The notes: generated from the sequence alone by a model not told the origin. Positions 14,256 to 22,776 are shown, counted from the first letter of the stretch. The stretch is DNA of 56,227 nt from JABMRF01 sp964584985 (GCA_964584985.1 CAZPBK010000005.1:1-56227), one strand, 5' to 3'. Made by a program: numbers and translations.

Positions 14256-14831
14256 ATGATTAGCTATATAAAAGGACAAGTAAAGTTTAAAGAAAAAGAC
14301 TTTATTATTCTGGAGAATAATGACATTGGTTATAAAATATTTGTGCCTTCTGAACTTTTAATAAAACTTGAACCTGAAGAAGAAATAAAACTTTTCACTT
14401 TTCAAAATGTCAAAGAAGACGCTTTGGATCTTTTTGGCTTTATGCGTTGGGAAGAATTGCGCTTGTTTGAACAATTAATTTCAGTTTCCGGAGTGGGACC
14501 GAAAACCGCTTTGGCTGTTTTTGCCGAGGCCGAGGTTGAGGACATTGTTTCCGCTATAGTCAACGGTGATCCTTCAATTTTGAAAAAGGTTTCCGGCATA
14601 GGCGCCAAAACAGCTGAAAGGTTGATTTTAGAGTTAAAAAACAAGGTTTCAGCCTCAGTTTCCGTGGCTGATTTGAAATCTGCAGAAGATTTGGGTGCGG
14701 ACTCCGAAGCGGTTGAAGCTTTGGTGGCCTTGGGCTATTCGGCCGGTCAGGCTAATCAAGCTTTGAAAAAAGTTGATAAAAACTTAAAAGATGTGGGAGA
14801 AAAGGTCAGACAGGCTTTGCGAAACATTTAA
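14256..14831 (+). CDS. ruvA: Holliday junction branch migration protein RuvA
   Basis: 191 aa, usual size. The N-terminal OB fold starts MISYIKGQVKFKEKDFIILE. Two helix-hairpin-helix motifs follow (SVSGVGPKTALAVF and VSGIGAKTAERLILELK), which contact the DNA junction backbone. The C-terminal three-helix domain (SEAVEALVALGYSAGQANQA) binds the RuvB motor. RuvA tetramers hold the four-way junction for RuvB. Neither ruvB nor ruvC is adjacent. A ruvX/YqgF gene is at 51947. No SD. Confidence 0.96.
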   Translation: MISYIKGQVKFKEKDFIILENNDIGYKIFVPSELLIKLEPEEEIKLFTFQNVKEDALDLFGFMRWEELRLFEQLISVSGVGPKTALAVFAEAEVEDIVSAIVNGDPSILKKVSGIGAKTAERLILELKNKVSASVSVADLKSAEDLGADSEAVEALVALGYSAGQANQALKKVDKNLKDVGEKVRQALRNI

Positions 14832-14836
14832 GCGGT

Positions 14837-14865
14837 TTGACAATATTTAACAGTTAATATATATT
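14837..14865 (+). promoter_or_regulatory. Promoter of the ATP-grasp gene leader
   Basis: TTGACA (14837-14842), 17-base spacer, TATATT (14860-14865), directly after the ruvA stop. The predicted start near 14872 leaves a leader of about 160 bases before the ATG at 15036. Confidence 0.75.
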
Positions 14866-14871
14866 AGGAGT

Positions 14872-15005
14872 AAATTTAGATAACAAAAACATGAATTTTT
14901 ATCAGTTATTAAAAAAATTTAGTTTATTTTACATTATCAGGAATAACTGATGGTTGTTTGAGTTTTTGTTGAACGGCCATCAAATGATGGCTATTTTTAT
15001 TTTAT
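14872..15005 (+). ncRNA. Structured leader or small RNA ahead of the ATP-grasp gene
   Basis: Within the leader ATCAGTTATT (14901-14910) has its exact reverse complement at 14942-14951, giving a 10-bp stem. A second hairpin, GCCATC...GATGGC (about 14978-14993), is followed by TATTTTTATTTTA, as in an intrinsic terminator. Transcription from 14837 could thus stop before the gene, making this an attenuator or a short RNA of about 130 bases. A 19-codon ORF (14891-14950, MNFYQLLKKF...) coincides with the first stem. No known riboswitch class is recognised. Confidence 0.5.
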
Positions 15006-15035
15006 GATGTTCTTTCAATCATAGAGGAGGGAAAC

Positions 15036-16271
15036 ATGGTACAGCGAAAATTGAGAGTGCACAGTATGACTGATCCGAATTGGATTGGAATTCCCGGAGT
15101 GGAAGCTTATGAGCAAAGGGTTTTGATCGCCTCAAACCCCGGAGATCTGATTGTTTTATCCTCTCCAGTTGACGATTCCTACTTTAAGTACTTGCATCAG
15201 TTTTTGGAGATTGAACCTTTTGAGATCGTAGTTGCCCGTGGTCAAGGAAGCAGCTTGATTCAAAGGCTGGTTAGCAACAAGGAACAAGTGGAATGTCTCC
15301 GGTCTTTGGTGCAAGAAAAAGGTTCCGACTTTATGGATACCTTTGTTATCAGTGAGCAAGAAATGAATTTGTCGAAAAAACTGTCAGTCCCTCTTTTGGG
15401 GAGTTCCGAGTTATCCAGATATATGGGCAGCAAGAGTGGTTTTCGACAATTGGCCGGACAAACTGATGTAATGATTCCTCCGGGTTATGAAAATCTTAAA
15501 AGTGAAAAGGAGATCATCAAAGCGGCTGAAAAACTTTTTCAAAAAGGTTTTTCCCAAATTGTGGTCAAGGGCGATTGGGGAGCCAGTGCCGTTCAAAACC
15601 GAGTTTTTGATCGAAGAGGGGATTGGCAACAAAGAATTTTGGAATTTATCCGAAAAGCCGGAATGTTTTCAGCCACAGTGGAAGCATGGCTGGATTCAGA
15701 TGTGAAAGGGTCTTACACGGTCAGATACTTTCTCAATTCAAAAGTAGTGACTCGTCCCGGTCCTTGGCAGCAGATGCTCCAAGGCGAAAACAAAGCCTAT
15801 TGCGGAGTTTCTTATCCGGCGTCGGTTTCCAAAAAGCTGGAAGAGCGGATCAATCTTGTTGGTCGTAAGTTGGCCAATCATTATCATGAATGCGGATATC
15901 GCGGTGATTTGGGATTTGACTTGATTTCTTTGAAGAACGATGATGTTTTGGGAATTGAGTGTAACGCCAGAAAAGGAGGTGCTTATTATCCCAGAAGGTT
16001 TGCCAAGAAAAAAGGCGTTTTTGAGTCGCAAAAGGTGATTTTTGCCTACGATTTTTACGATCCCGAGATTAAAGGGAGAAGTTTTAAGTGGTTGTGGGAA
16101 AAAGCCGATTTCGGGTCAAGTCTGCTTTTCGGTCAAAACCAAAAAAAAGGCTTGGTTTTTTACAATGCCGGTCTGCTTAAGGTCGGCAAGATCCAAGTTG
16201 TGGCCATTGCCGATGATTTTGAAGAAATTCAATCCATGAAAAATAGCTTGAAAGAGCGAATCAGGGATTGA
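15036..16271 (+). CDS. ATP-grasp ligase with pre-ATP-grasp domain (peptide ligase-like)
   Basis: 411 aa. The first ~130 residues look like a pre-ATP-grasp Rossmann region (RVLIASNPGDLIVLSSPVDD). The ATP-grasp core follows: IVVKGDWGASA (phosphate-binding strand and loop), EAWLDSDVKGSYTVRYF, and GDLGFDLISLKNDDVLGIEC with NARKGG, giving the Glu and Asn that bind magnesium. The arrangement resembles peptide ligases of the PGM1 type, which join amino acids or peptides by acyl phosphate; the substrate cannot be told. SD GAGGAGGG (15024-15031). It is monocistronic with its own leader and terminator, and its composition is less AT-rich than ruvA or the M20 gene beside it. Confidence 0.75.
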   Translation: MVQRKLRVHSMTDPNWIGIPGVEAYEQRVLIASNPGDLIVLSSPVDDSYFKYLHQFLEIEPFEIVVARGQGSSLIQRLVSNKEQVECLRSLVQEKGSDFMDTFVISEQEMNLSKKLSVPLLGSSELSRYMGSKSGFRQLAGQTDVMIPPGYENLKSEKEIIKAAEKLFQKGFSQIVVKGDWGASAVQNRVFDRRGDWQQRILEFIRKAGMFSATVEAWLDSDVKGSYTVRYFLNSKVVTRPGPWQQMLQGENKAYCGVSYPASVSKKLEERINLVGRKLANHYHECGYRGDLGFDLISLKNDDVLGIECNARKGGAYYPRRFAKKKGVFESQKVIFAYDFYDPEIKGRSFKWLWEKADFGSSLLFGQNQKKGLVFYNAGLLKVGKIQVVAIADDFEEIQSMKNSLKERIRD

Positions 16272-16278
16272 AGATCAC

Positions 16279-16309
16279 AAATCTCTCCGTCGCAACGGAG
16301 AGATTTTTT
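16279..16309 (+). terminator. Terminator of the ATP-grasp gene
   Basis: AATCTCTCCGT and ACGGAGAGATT form an 11-bp perfect stem with a short loop (CGCA region), followed by six T. Confidence 0.92.
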
Positions 16310-16331
16310 CTAAAATAATTATTAAATATAT

Positions 16332-17414
16332 ATGGAAGACTATCTAAAATTGACAAAAAAATTAATTTCAGTTCCTTCTGTCAGTTCAAACCAAGAACAA
16401 GTGAAAAAATGCGCTCAAATTATAATTGATTATTTGGGAAATGATTTTATTGTTCAAAAAGTTTGTTATAACGGGTTTACTTCGTTGGTAATCAGCAGGG
16501 AAAAGAAAAAAAAGCACGATGTTTTTTTGTACGGTCATTTGGATGTAGTGCCGGCAACTCAGAACCAGTTTATTCCCAACACAAAGAATGGTCGTTTATA
16601 CGGCAGAGGTAGTTTGGACATGAAAAGCGCAGTGGCCGTGCAAGCCGACATTTTAAAAAAAGACAAAACCGACTTGTCATTGGCTCTTGTGTTGGTTCCG
16701 GATGAAGAAATCGGCGGAGAAAACGGATTAAAACAGGTCTTGTCCAAAGGTTTTACAGCCGATTTGGCCATTGTTCCCGATGCCGGTTTTGGTAAATCAA
16801 TAGTGGTAAATGAAAAAGGAGTCAGTTTTTACAAAGTAAAGGCCTTTGGAAAAGGAGGACATGGATCCAGACCGTGGACCGCAAGCAATCCGGTCCTAAA
16901 GTTGTATGATTTTTATTTTAAGTTGATAAAAGAGCTAAAGATAAAAAATTCCCAAAATGATTTTGGTTTATCGGTTAATCTGGGTAGAATAATTAGCGGA
17001 GAAAGAGCCAATCAGATTCCCGAATTGGCGGAAATGGATTTGGATTTTCGTTTTTCTTCTGAAAAAGATCGTCAACGATTAAAAGAATTTTTTAACAAAA
17101 AAGAAAAAGAATCTGATTTTGTTATAAAAAATCCATTGAACGCAGAAGTTTTTAATATGGACTCTAAAAATAATTATTTAGGAAAATTCAAAAAAACAGC
17201 GGAGGCTGTTTTGGGAAGCGAGTTGGTTTTTAGCAAACAGTTCGGGGCCTCCGACGCCAGGTTTTTTTCAGCTAAAGGAATTCCGGTAATTAATTATCAA
17301 CCGGTCGGCGACGGAAATCATCAAAAAGGCGAATATGTCGATCTAAACAGTTTGAAAAAATTTCATCTTATTTTAAGTAATTTTTTGAATTTGTTAAACA
17401 AGAATAAAAAATAA
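16332..17414 (+). CDS. M20 family metallopeptidase (ArgE/DapE-like)
   Basis: 360 aa zinc-dependent aminoacylase/peptidase fold. FLYGHLDVVPA holds the first metal His and Asp, GRGSLDMKSAVA the bridging Asp, and VPDEEIGGENG the catalytic Glu and metal Glu. GGHGSRPW begins the dimerisation domain, and QFGASDARFF and GDGNHQKGEYV provide the last ligands. Specificity between acetylornithine, succinyl-diaminopimelate and dipeptides cannot be decided by eye; no arginine or lysine genes are nearby, so peptide scavenging is plausible. No SD. Confidence 0.85.
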   Translation: MEDYLKLTKKLISVPSVSSNQEQVKKCAQIIIDYLGNDFIVQKVCYNGFTSLVISREKKKKHDVFLYGHLDVVPATQNQFIPNTKNGRLYGRGSLDMKSAVAVQADILKKDKTDLSLALVLVPDEEIGGENGLKQVLSKGFTADLAIVPDAGFGKSIVVNEKGVSFYKVKAFGKGGHGSRPWTASNPVLKLYDFYFKLIKELKIKNSQNDFGLSVNLGRIISGERANQIPELAEMDLDFRFSSEKDRQRLKEFFNKKEKESDFVIKNPLNAEVFNMDSKNNYLGKFKKTAEAVLGSELVFSKQFGASDARFFSAKGIPVINYQPVGDGNHQKGEYVDLNSLKKFHLILSNFLNLLNKNKK

Positions 17415-17417
17415 CAG

Positions 17418-17446
17418 TTGCTTATTGGGGCTTAATGGTTTACAAT
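17418..17446 (+). promoter_or_regulatory. Promoter of the FemX-like gene
   Basis: TTGCTT (17418-17423), 17-base spacer, TACAAT (17441-17446), 23 bases before the ATG at 17470. Confidence 0.5.
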
Positions 17447-17469
17447 TCCAGTAGAGTATAAAAAAATTT

Positions 17470-18483
17470 ATGCAAGTCAGGTTTGCCTCTGAAAAAGAAA
17501 AAAATAATTGGAATGAATTTGTTTATTCCAATCAGGGTGGATCATTTCTGCAGAGCTGGGAATGGTCTGAATTTTTGTTGCAGGTAAAACCCAAGGTTTG
17601 GCGTGTGATCATTGAAAATAATAATAGCGAATGGTTGGCGGTTTGTGTGATTTACGAGCAAAATATGCAGTTGGGGCAAAGCATTATTTACGCGCCACGC
17701 GGTCCGATTTTTAAGGACAAGACGGATCAAGAAAAAGTTTTTAATATTTTCTTAAAAAACATAAACAATTTGGCCGAACAGGAAAAAGCTTTGTCTTTTG
17801 AAATGGATCTGCCGACCGGGAGAAATAAATGGACCAAAATGTTGGTGGAAAACAATTTTCAAAAAACCCGAAAAAATATGCAACCGCGCCATACTTTGAT
17901 TTTGGACATCAGAGCGGATGAGCAGGAATTGTTGGCGCAAATGCACCAAAAAACCAGATATAATATCAGATTGGCCGGAAAAAAAGGAGTGACGGTTGTT
18001 CATGATAATGATCGTTTTAAGGATTTTTTGGATTTGTTTGAAAAAACCAAAAAAAGACAAGATTTTTCTTATTATTCGTCTGGATATTTTAAAAAACTCT
18101 TGCAATGTCCTTTGGTAAAATTATATTTGGCCGAGATGAACGGGAAAGTGATCGCCGCCAACATTATGATTTTTTCCGGAGATACAGCTATTTATTTATT
18201 CGGCGCTTCGGATTATGAATATCGTAAATTTATGGCTCCGCATCTTTTGCAATGGGAAGCCATTAAAAAAGCCCAAAAACAAGGTTTGTGGTTTTATGAC
18301 TTTTGGGGAGTGGCTCCGGAAGGGGAAAAAGGTCGTTTGTCGCGTTGGGCCGGATTTACCAGATTTAAAAAAGGCTTTTCTCCAAAAGCAAAAATTACCG
18401 AATATTTGGGTACTTATGAAAAAGTTTTTTCACCAGTTAAATTAGGTTTATATAGATTTTTGAGGAAGACATTTAAAAAGTAA
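17470..18483 (+). CDS. FemA/FemB/FemX-like peptidoglycan bridge aminoacyltransferase
   Basis: 337 aa. The duplicated GNAT-like fold of Fem transferases is indicated by GGSFLQSWEWSEFL near the N-terminus, YAPRGPIF, MHQKTRYNIRLAGKKGV (the Lys/Arg-Tyr-Asn-Ile motif typical of Fem proteins) and the late YDFWGVAPEGEKG segment. These enzymes use aminoacyl-tRNA to add residues to the lipid II stem peptide. The gene is followed 2 bases later by a glycosyltransferase, suggesting a cell-surface operon. The amino acid added is unknown. Confidence 0.87.
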   Translation: MQVRFASEKEKNNWNEFVYSNQGGSFLQSWEWSEFLLQVKPKVWRVIIENNNSEWLAVCVIYEQNMQLGQSIIYAPRGPIFKDKTDQEKVFNIFLKNINNLAEQEKALSFEMDLPTGRNKWTKMLVENNFQKTRKNMQPRHTLILDIRADEQELLAQMHQKTRYNIRLAGKKGVTVVHDNDRFKDFLDLFEKTKKRQDFSYYSSGYFKKLLQCPLVKLYLAEMNGKVIAANIMIFSGDTAIYLFGASDYEYRKFMAPHLLQWEAIKKAQKQGLWFYDFWGVAPEGEKGRLSRWAGFTRFKKGFSPKAKITEYLGTYEKVFSPVKLGLYRFLRKTFKK

Positions 18484-18485
18484 TT

Positions 18486-19538
18486 ATGGCAAAAATACTT
18501 TACGGACTTTCCGGACAAGGCTCGGGGCATTCCTCACGAGCTAAAGAGGTGATAGATCATTTGCAAAAACAAGGTCATGATCTCACTATTGTCAGCTATA
18601 AACAAGGCTATGAAAATCTAAGTCGTTTTTTTGAAGTGAAAAAAATAGCCGGCTTGATACTGGATTATAAAAATAACAGGGTTCAGATCTTGCCGACCAT
18701 TTACCGCAACGCGCTGAAACTTCCCAAAATCAAAAAGTCTTTAAAAGAACTCAACTCTTTGGTTAAAGAAAAAAAGTTTGATCTGGTTATCACTGATTTT
18801 GAACCGTTGACTTGTCTTATGGCCAATATTCATTTATTGCCTTTGATTTCCATTGACAATCAGCACGAATTAACCAAAACAAAAGTTGAATATCCCTTAA
18901 AATATGAAAAAGACGCGACACTGACCAAGGCGGTTACTCGTTTAACGGTTTTTAAAGCCGATGCTTACTTGGTCACTTCTTTTATTCAAGCTAAGCCGGA
19001 TAATAAAAAAACCTTTGTGTTTCCCCCCATTTTAAGGAAAAAAATTATCCAAGCAAAAAACAAAACCAAAGAAAAAGATCATATTTTGGTTTATGTAACC
19101 TCAGCCTCGCATAACTTGGAAAAACAATTAAAAGGACTTGATCAAAAATTTATTTGTTATGGTTTTGGGAAAAAGGGCAAGGAAAAAAATTTGGAGTTTA
19201 AAGAGCCGAGTGCAATAGGCTTTTTACAAGATTTGTTGAATTGTCAAGGGGTTTTAGCCAATGCCGGTTTTACTTTGATTAGTGAAGCGCTTTATTTGGG
19301 TAAACCGTATTTGGCTTGGCCGGTCAGGGCTCAGTTTGAACAGATTTTTAACGCTTATAACCTGGATAAATTAGGCTATGGTCTTTATGCCAAAGAAATA
19401 GATAAGGAAACTTTGAAAAAATTTATAAAAAACATTCCCAAATACAAACGAAAGTTAAAAAAATATAAAAAACAAGATAATCAAAAATTGTTTGAAAAAA
19501 TAGATGAATTGATTGAAAAGTATTCATCAAAAAAGTAA
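18486..19538 (+). CDS. GT-B glycosyltransferase, MJ1255/VC2487-like
   Basis: 350 aa. The N-terminal GLSGQGSGHSSRAKEVIDHL matches the acceptor-side glycine loop of MurG-type GT-B enzymes. The C-terminal half carries ANAGFTLISEALYLGKPYLA, the nucleotide-sugar binding motif. Archaeal MJ1255 and bacterial VC2487 relatives share this layout. It starts directly after the FemX-like gene and probably acts on surface glycans or lipids at the inner face of the membrane. Substrate unknown. Lys-rich C-terminal tail. Confidence 0.78.
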   Translation: MAKILYGLSGQGSGHSSRAKEVIDHLQKQGHDLTIVSYKQGYENLSRFFEVKKIAGLILDYKNNRVQILPTIYRNALKLPKIKKSLKELNSLVKEKKFDLVITDFEPLTCLMANIHLLPLISIDNQHELTKTKVEYPLKYEKDATLTKAVTRLTVFKADAYLVTSFIQAKPDNKKTFVFPPILRKKIIQAKNKTKEKDHILVYVTSASHNLEKQLKGLDQKFICYGFGKKGKEKNLEFKEPSAIGFLQDLLNCQGVLANAGFTLISEALYLGKPYLAWPVRAQFEQIFNAYNLDKLGYGLYAKEIDKETLKKFIKNIPKYKRKLKKYKKQDNQKLFEKIDELIEKYSSKK

Positions 19539-19572
19539 ATATAGTCTTTGTTGTATCAAATAGTTATGATTA

Positions 19573-19599
19573 GCGTGCTGATATTCAGGGCGTTTTTTT
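19573..19599 (+). terminator. Terminator after the glycosyltransferase gene
   Basis: CGTGCTGA and TCAGGGCG pair with one mismatch around a 3-base loop, followed by seven T. It ends just 8 bases before the -10 of the next gene. Confidence 0.65.
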
Positions 19600-19603
19600 A
19601 ATG

Positions 19604-19612
19604 TGCTACAAT
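19604..19612 (+). promoter_or_regulatory. Extended -10 promoter of the ComEC channel gene (leaderless)
   Basis: TGC-TACAAT: extended TG at 19604-19605 and TACAAT at 19607-19612, six bases before the ATG at 19619. Transcription should start at or next to the A of the start codon. Confidence 0.65.
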
Positions 19613-19618
19613 AATTAT

Positions 19619-20935
19619 ATGAAATTTACCAAATCGCAAAAATTTTTTATTTTTTGTTTAGTAGTTTTATTGGCCGAGTTGGCTTGGGCGATTTGTTATT
19701 CACCTGATTTTAATGAGGAGCATATTGCTTATTATAATGAAGCAAAAGAGCCGTTTGAGTTTTCCGCTTACATTTGTTCAGAACCTGATGTGCGTTTGGA
19801 TCATCAAAAATTAACGGTTTGCCCACTTGATTACCAAGGCAAAGTTTTGTTAAGAACTGAACTTTATCCTGAATATGAATATGGTCAAGTATTACAAATC
19901 AAAGTCAGACTTCAAAGCCCGGAACCGATAGAGGATTTTCGCTATGATCAATATTTAGCCAAGTCTGGAATATATTCGGTCGGATATCAACCTTCAATAA
20001 AAAAGTTGGATCAAAAAAAAGGCAATTTGGTGATAGCCAAAACTTTACAGTTGAAAAAGTTTATGCAAAATCAAATCAACAAAACTGTGGCCGAACCTCA
20101 AGCTGCTTTGGTCGGTGGAATTTTAGTGGGCACACGCCAGGGCATGCCGGCTGCCCTTTTGGAACAATTTAACATTACGGGTATTACCCATATAATTGCC
20201 ATTTCCGGATTTAACATTACCATTATTGTGGTTTTGCTGTTAAATTTGTGCAAACATTTTTACATAAATCGAAAAAAGGCCATTTGGGCCATAATTATCG
20301 GCTTGATTTTTTTTGTTATTTTGACCGGAGCCAGCCCGTCGGTAGTTCGAGCGGCCATTATGGGATTTTTGGTGGTTTTAGCTCGACATTTGGGGCGAAA
20401 AAACAATATCCGCAACGCCCTGATCTTATCAGCTGTTTTAATGGCCGGTTTTAATCCTAAGATTTTGATCTGGGACAGCGGATTTCAGCTGTCTTTTCTT
20501 TCCACTATTGGCTTGGTTTATCTGGTGCCTCGTTTGGAAAGATATTTTTCTTGGTTGCCGGAAAAATTGGCCATTCGTGAAAATACGGTTTCTACTTTAT
20601 CGGCCATTATCTTTACCTTGCCTTTGATTTTATTTCAGTTTGGTCGCTTGTCCATAGTGGCGCCGGTTGTTAATCTATTGGTTTTACCGGTCATTCCCGT
20701 GGCCATGATGGTGGGCTTTGTTCAGTTTTTAGCGTCAATAATTCATTTGGTTTTTGGTCAAATAGTTGGTTGGATAAGTTGGCTTTTACTTGGTTATGTA
20801 ATAAAGGTAGTGGAAATATTTTCTTCTTTTTCTTGGGCCTCGGTGGATTTTAAAATTTCTTGGTGGGTGATGGCGATTTTATATATTTATTTGTTTATGA
20901 TATTATTCGGACCGGGAAAAGAGAAAAAAAGATAA
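19619..20935 (+). CDS. comEC: ComEC/Rec2-type DNA uptake channel, membrane half
   Basis: 438 aa. The ATG at 19619 is chosen; an earlier in-frame ATG at 19601 lies inside the -10 promoter element. The N-terminus has a membrane span and a DUF4131-like soluble region. The competence domain follows: GGILVGTRQGMP, HIIAISGFNITIIVV (the conserved HxxAISGxN motif), TGASPSVVRAAIMG, and several membrane spans to the end. In full-length ComEC a metallo-beta-lactamase domain follows; here it is a separate gene at 23808-24725. ComEC carries single-stranded DNA across the cytoplasmic membrane during transformation. Confidence 0.92.
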   Translation: MKFTKSQKFFIFCLVVLLAELAWAICYSPDFNEEHIAYYNEAKEPFEFSAYICSEPDVRLDHQKLTVCPLDYQGKVLLRTELYPEYEYGQVLQIKVRLQSPEPIEDFRYDQYLAKSGIYSVGYQPSIKKLDQKKGNLVIAKTLQLKKFMQNQINKTVAEPQAALVGGILVGTRQGMPAALLEQFNITGITHIIAISGFNITIIVVLLLNLCKHFYINRKKAIWAIIIGLIFFVILTGASPSVVRAAIMGFLVVLARHLGRKNNIRNALILSAVLMAGFNPKILIWDSGFQLSFLSTIGLVYLVPRLERYFSWLPEKLAIRENTVSTLSAIIFTLPLILFQFGRLSIVAPVVNLLVLPVIPVAMMVGFVQFLASIIHLVFGQIVGWISWLLLGYVIKVVEIFSSFSWASVDFKISWWVMAILYIYLFMILFGPGKEKKR

Positions 20936-20951
20936 ATAATCATTAAAAAAC

Positions 20952-21425
20952 ATGAAAACATTAATTGTTTATTATTCGCGAACCGGAAACACTCGAAAAT
21001 TGGCGAAAAAATTATCAAAAAGTCTAAATGCGCAAGTTGAAGAAATTATTGATAAAAAGAAGAGAAAGGGGTTTTGGGGATATATTTTGTCGGGAAAACA
21101 GGCCGGAAAAAGAGAAAAAACGGAGATCGAAAAAATAAAAAATAATCCGAAAAATTACGATTTGATTTTAATAGGTACGCCTATTTGGGCTTGGAATATT
21201 TGCCCGGCCGTTAGAACCTATTTGAATGAACAAAAAGACAATCTGCCCGATGTGGCCTTTTTTTGCACTATGGGCGGAACCGGAGATAAAAAGGCTTTTA
21301 GTGAAATGGAAAAAATTTGTCAAAAAGAACCTTTGGCTAAATTAAGTTTTGCAGAGAAAGAGCTAAAAAAATCAGATCAAGTGAAAACAAAAATAACCGA
21401 CTTTATACAGTCATTTAAAAAATAG
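20952..21425 (+). CDS. Flavodoxin-like protein
   Basis: 157 aa. YYSRTGNTRKLA at residues 7-18 is the FMN phosphate-binding loop of flavodoxins. LILIGTPIWAWNICPAVRTY and FFCTMGGTGDKKAF supply the isoalloxazine-contacting loops, with Trp flanking the flavin. It is likely a one- or two-electron carrier in the cytoplasm. It follows comEC by 16 bases and may share its transcript. No SD. Confidence 0.88.
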   Translation: MKTLIVYYSRTGNTRKLAKKLSKSLNAQVEEIIDKKKRKGFWGYILSGKQAGKREKTEIEKIKNNPKNYDLILIGTPIWAWNICPAVRTYLNEQKDNLPDVAFFCTMGGTGDKKAFSEMEKICQKEPLAKLSFAEKELKKSDQVKTKITDFIQSFKK

Positions 21426-21438
21426 ATTTAATAAAACA

Positions 21439-21470
21439 AAAAAGAACGGCGATTAACCGTTCTTTTTTTA
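21439..21470. terminator. Bidirectional terminator between flavodoxin and the surface-repeat gene
   Basis: AAAGAACGG and CCGTTCTTT form a perfect 9-bp stem with an A-run before it and a T-run after it, serving the convergent genes on both sides. Confidence 0.88.
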
Positions 21471-21483
21471 TACAGTAAGTTTA

Positions 21484-22719
21484 TTATTGCAAACAAACAC
21501 CGTCAGAACAACCGTTTTCACAGTAGTGAGTTTCCGGATACGGGCTTCCGTCACGACAAATTCCTTCTACCAAAGTATGTTCACCGGCGCACTCATCATC
21601 CACCTTGGTTAAGCCTGAGGATTCGCCCTGGGTAATTTCGGCGTAGCCTTTTTCGTAAAATTTTTCACCGCCGTCACTATCAAAACAGGAAGCCGTTGAG
21701 GTGTTTTGAGTATTGGTGACATTTTCAAATAGCAAATCAAAAAGTTCTCCTTGGCAGTTAGCCGTATTTCCTTCAGTTACATTGTTGAGTGCCGTGGAAA
21801 AGGAATTGAAAAAAGATAGAGAATCATTACAATTACATGTCATGGTTTTTCCCACCCAGGCCTCGTTCGGCGGTAAAGAAGTATATTTCATTTCCATTGT
21901 GCAACGACCGTTTTTAGAGCCGATTATTTTAAAATATTGAGAAGCTCCCATAAAATCATATTCCATTGAATATCCCGGAGTACAATTTTGAAACTTGTCA
22001 TCAAAACAATCTATGTAACCACAGTCGGTTCTATAAATTAAGGATCCGGATACATTGGATTGATAATACTCTCCGGATTGTGAGCTGGAAAATTCTTTGG
22101 AATAGGCCACATTGGACATTTTTTCCAAGTTTGTATTACTGACACCCAAACCATGGTTTCTCATTATTTCAAAGGCATCGGCCGGTCTTCCCAAATAATA
22201 GCGTTTTAGTTTGCTTGGGCTGACATACCAAGCTTCGCCGTTTTTTTCCGCCTGTAAGATAATTTTTCCTTTTACATTATTGATCAGCGAAGAATTAGTT
22301 GGCATTTTTTCGGCACCATTGGGATTGTACCAATTTTCCACCTCGTCTTTATCTGAATAGCCGTCATTGTCTGTGTCAATTTTATCAACCGCCGTGCCAA
22401 TGGCTTGCTCCAAGGTGTCGGGCAGTCCGTCTTGATCAGAATCCATGGTCGTATACTTGGCCATACCGATTGGAATTTGTTTAATATTTTCTTCTGAAAT
22501 GCCCAATCCGAGATTACGCATAACTTTAAAAGCATCAGCCGGGCGCCCCAAGTAGTAACGATAATGATCATCAGGCGAAACATACCAGGCTTCGCCGTTT
22601 TCTTCCACTTGAAGCAGGATCTTGCCGGCAAGATTTTCCGCTAAATCTGCAGCTTGGGAAATTTCCATTAGACCCAAGAGCAAAATAAAAACAAAAAAGA
22701 GAAGAAGAGCTTTTTTCAT
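21484..22719 (-). CDS. Secreted surface protein with paired WYVSP/YYLGRPADAF repeats and Ca-binding-like repeat
   Basis: 411 aa. Residues 1-23 form a signal peptide ending near SQAADLAE. Two copies of a repeat of about 55 residues follow (GKILLQVEENGEAWYVSP...YYLGRPADAFKVMRNLGLG, and a second starting GKIILQAEKNGEAW). Between them DSDQDGLPDTLEQAIGT and DTDNDGYSDKDEVE resemble thrombospondin type 3 or EF-hand-like Ca-binding repeats. The C-terminal 200 residues hold many Cys (for example RTDCGYIDCFDDKF, MTCNCNDS, HYCENGCSDGVC), probably disulfide-bonded. The repeat type occurs in many Patescibacteria secreted proteins. Role unknown; attachment or an envelope function is plausible. Confidence 0.78.
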   Translation of the reverse strand: MKKALLLFFVFILLLGLMEISQAADLAENLAGKILLQVEENGEAWYVSPDDHYRYYLGRPADAFKVMRNLGLGISEENIKQIPIGMAKYTTMDSDQDGLPDTLEQAIGTAVDKIDTDNDGYSDKDEVENWYNPNGAEKMPTNSSLINNVKGKIILQAEKNGEAWYVSPSKLKRYYLGRPADAFEIMRNHGLGVSNTNLEKMSNVAYSKEFSSSQSGEYYQSNVSGSLIYRTDCGYIDCFDDKFQNCTPGYSMEYDFMGASQYFKIIGSKNGRCTMEMKYTSLPPNEAWVGKTMTCNCNDSLSFFNSFSTALNNVTEGNTANCQGELFDLLFENVTNTQNTSTASCFDSDGGEKFYEKGYAEITQGESSGLTKVDDECAGEHTLVEGICRDGSPYPETHYCENGCSDGVCLQ

Positions 22720-22747
22720 ACTTTTGTTTTATTTTTTAGATATAAAT

Positions 22748-22756
22748 ATTATACCA
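22748..22756 (-). promoter_or_regulatory. Extended -10 promoter of the surface-repeat gene
   Basis: On the minus strand TGG-TATAAT (TATAAT at 22748-22753), 28 bases above the ATG. No SD in the leader. Confidence 0.6.
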
Positions 22757-22776
22757 CATATAGATAAAAACTGTTT

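Noticed and set aside
14891..14950. 19-codon ORF as an independent gene
   Set aside because: The nearest AGGAG is about 20 bases away and its ends form the leader stem; kept only as a possible leader peptide.
19601..19618. Upstream ATG starts at 19601 and 23790 for the two ComEC halves
   Set aside because: Both ATGs are part of the extended -10 promoter motif (ATGTGCTAYAAT), so they would not be transcribed.
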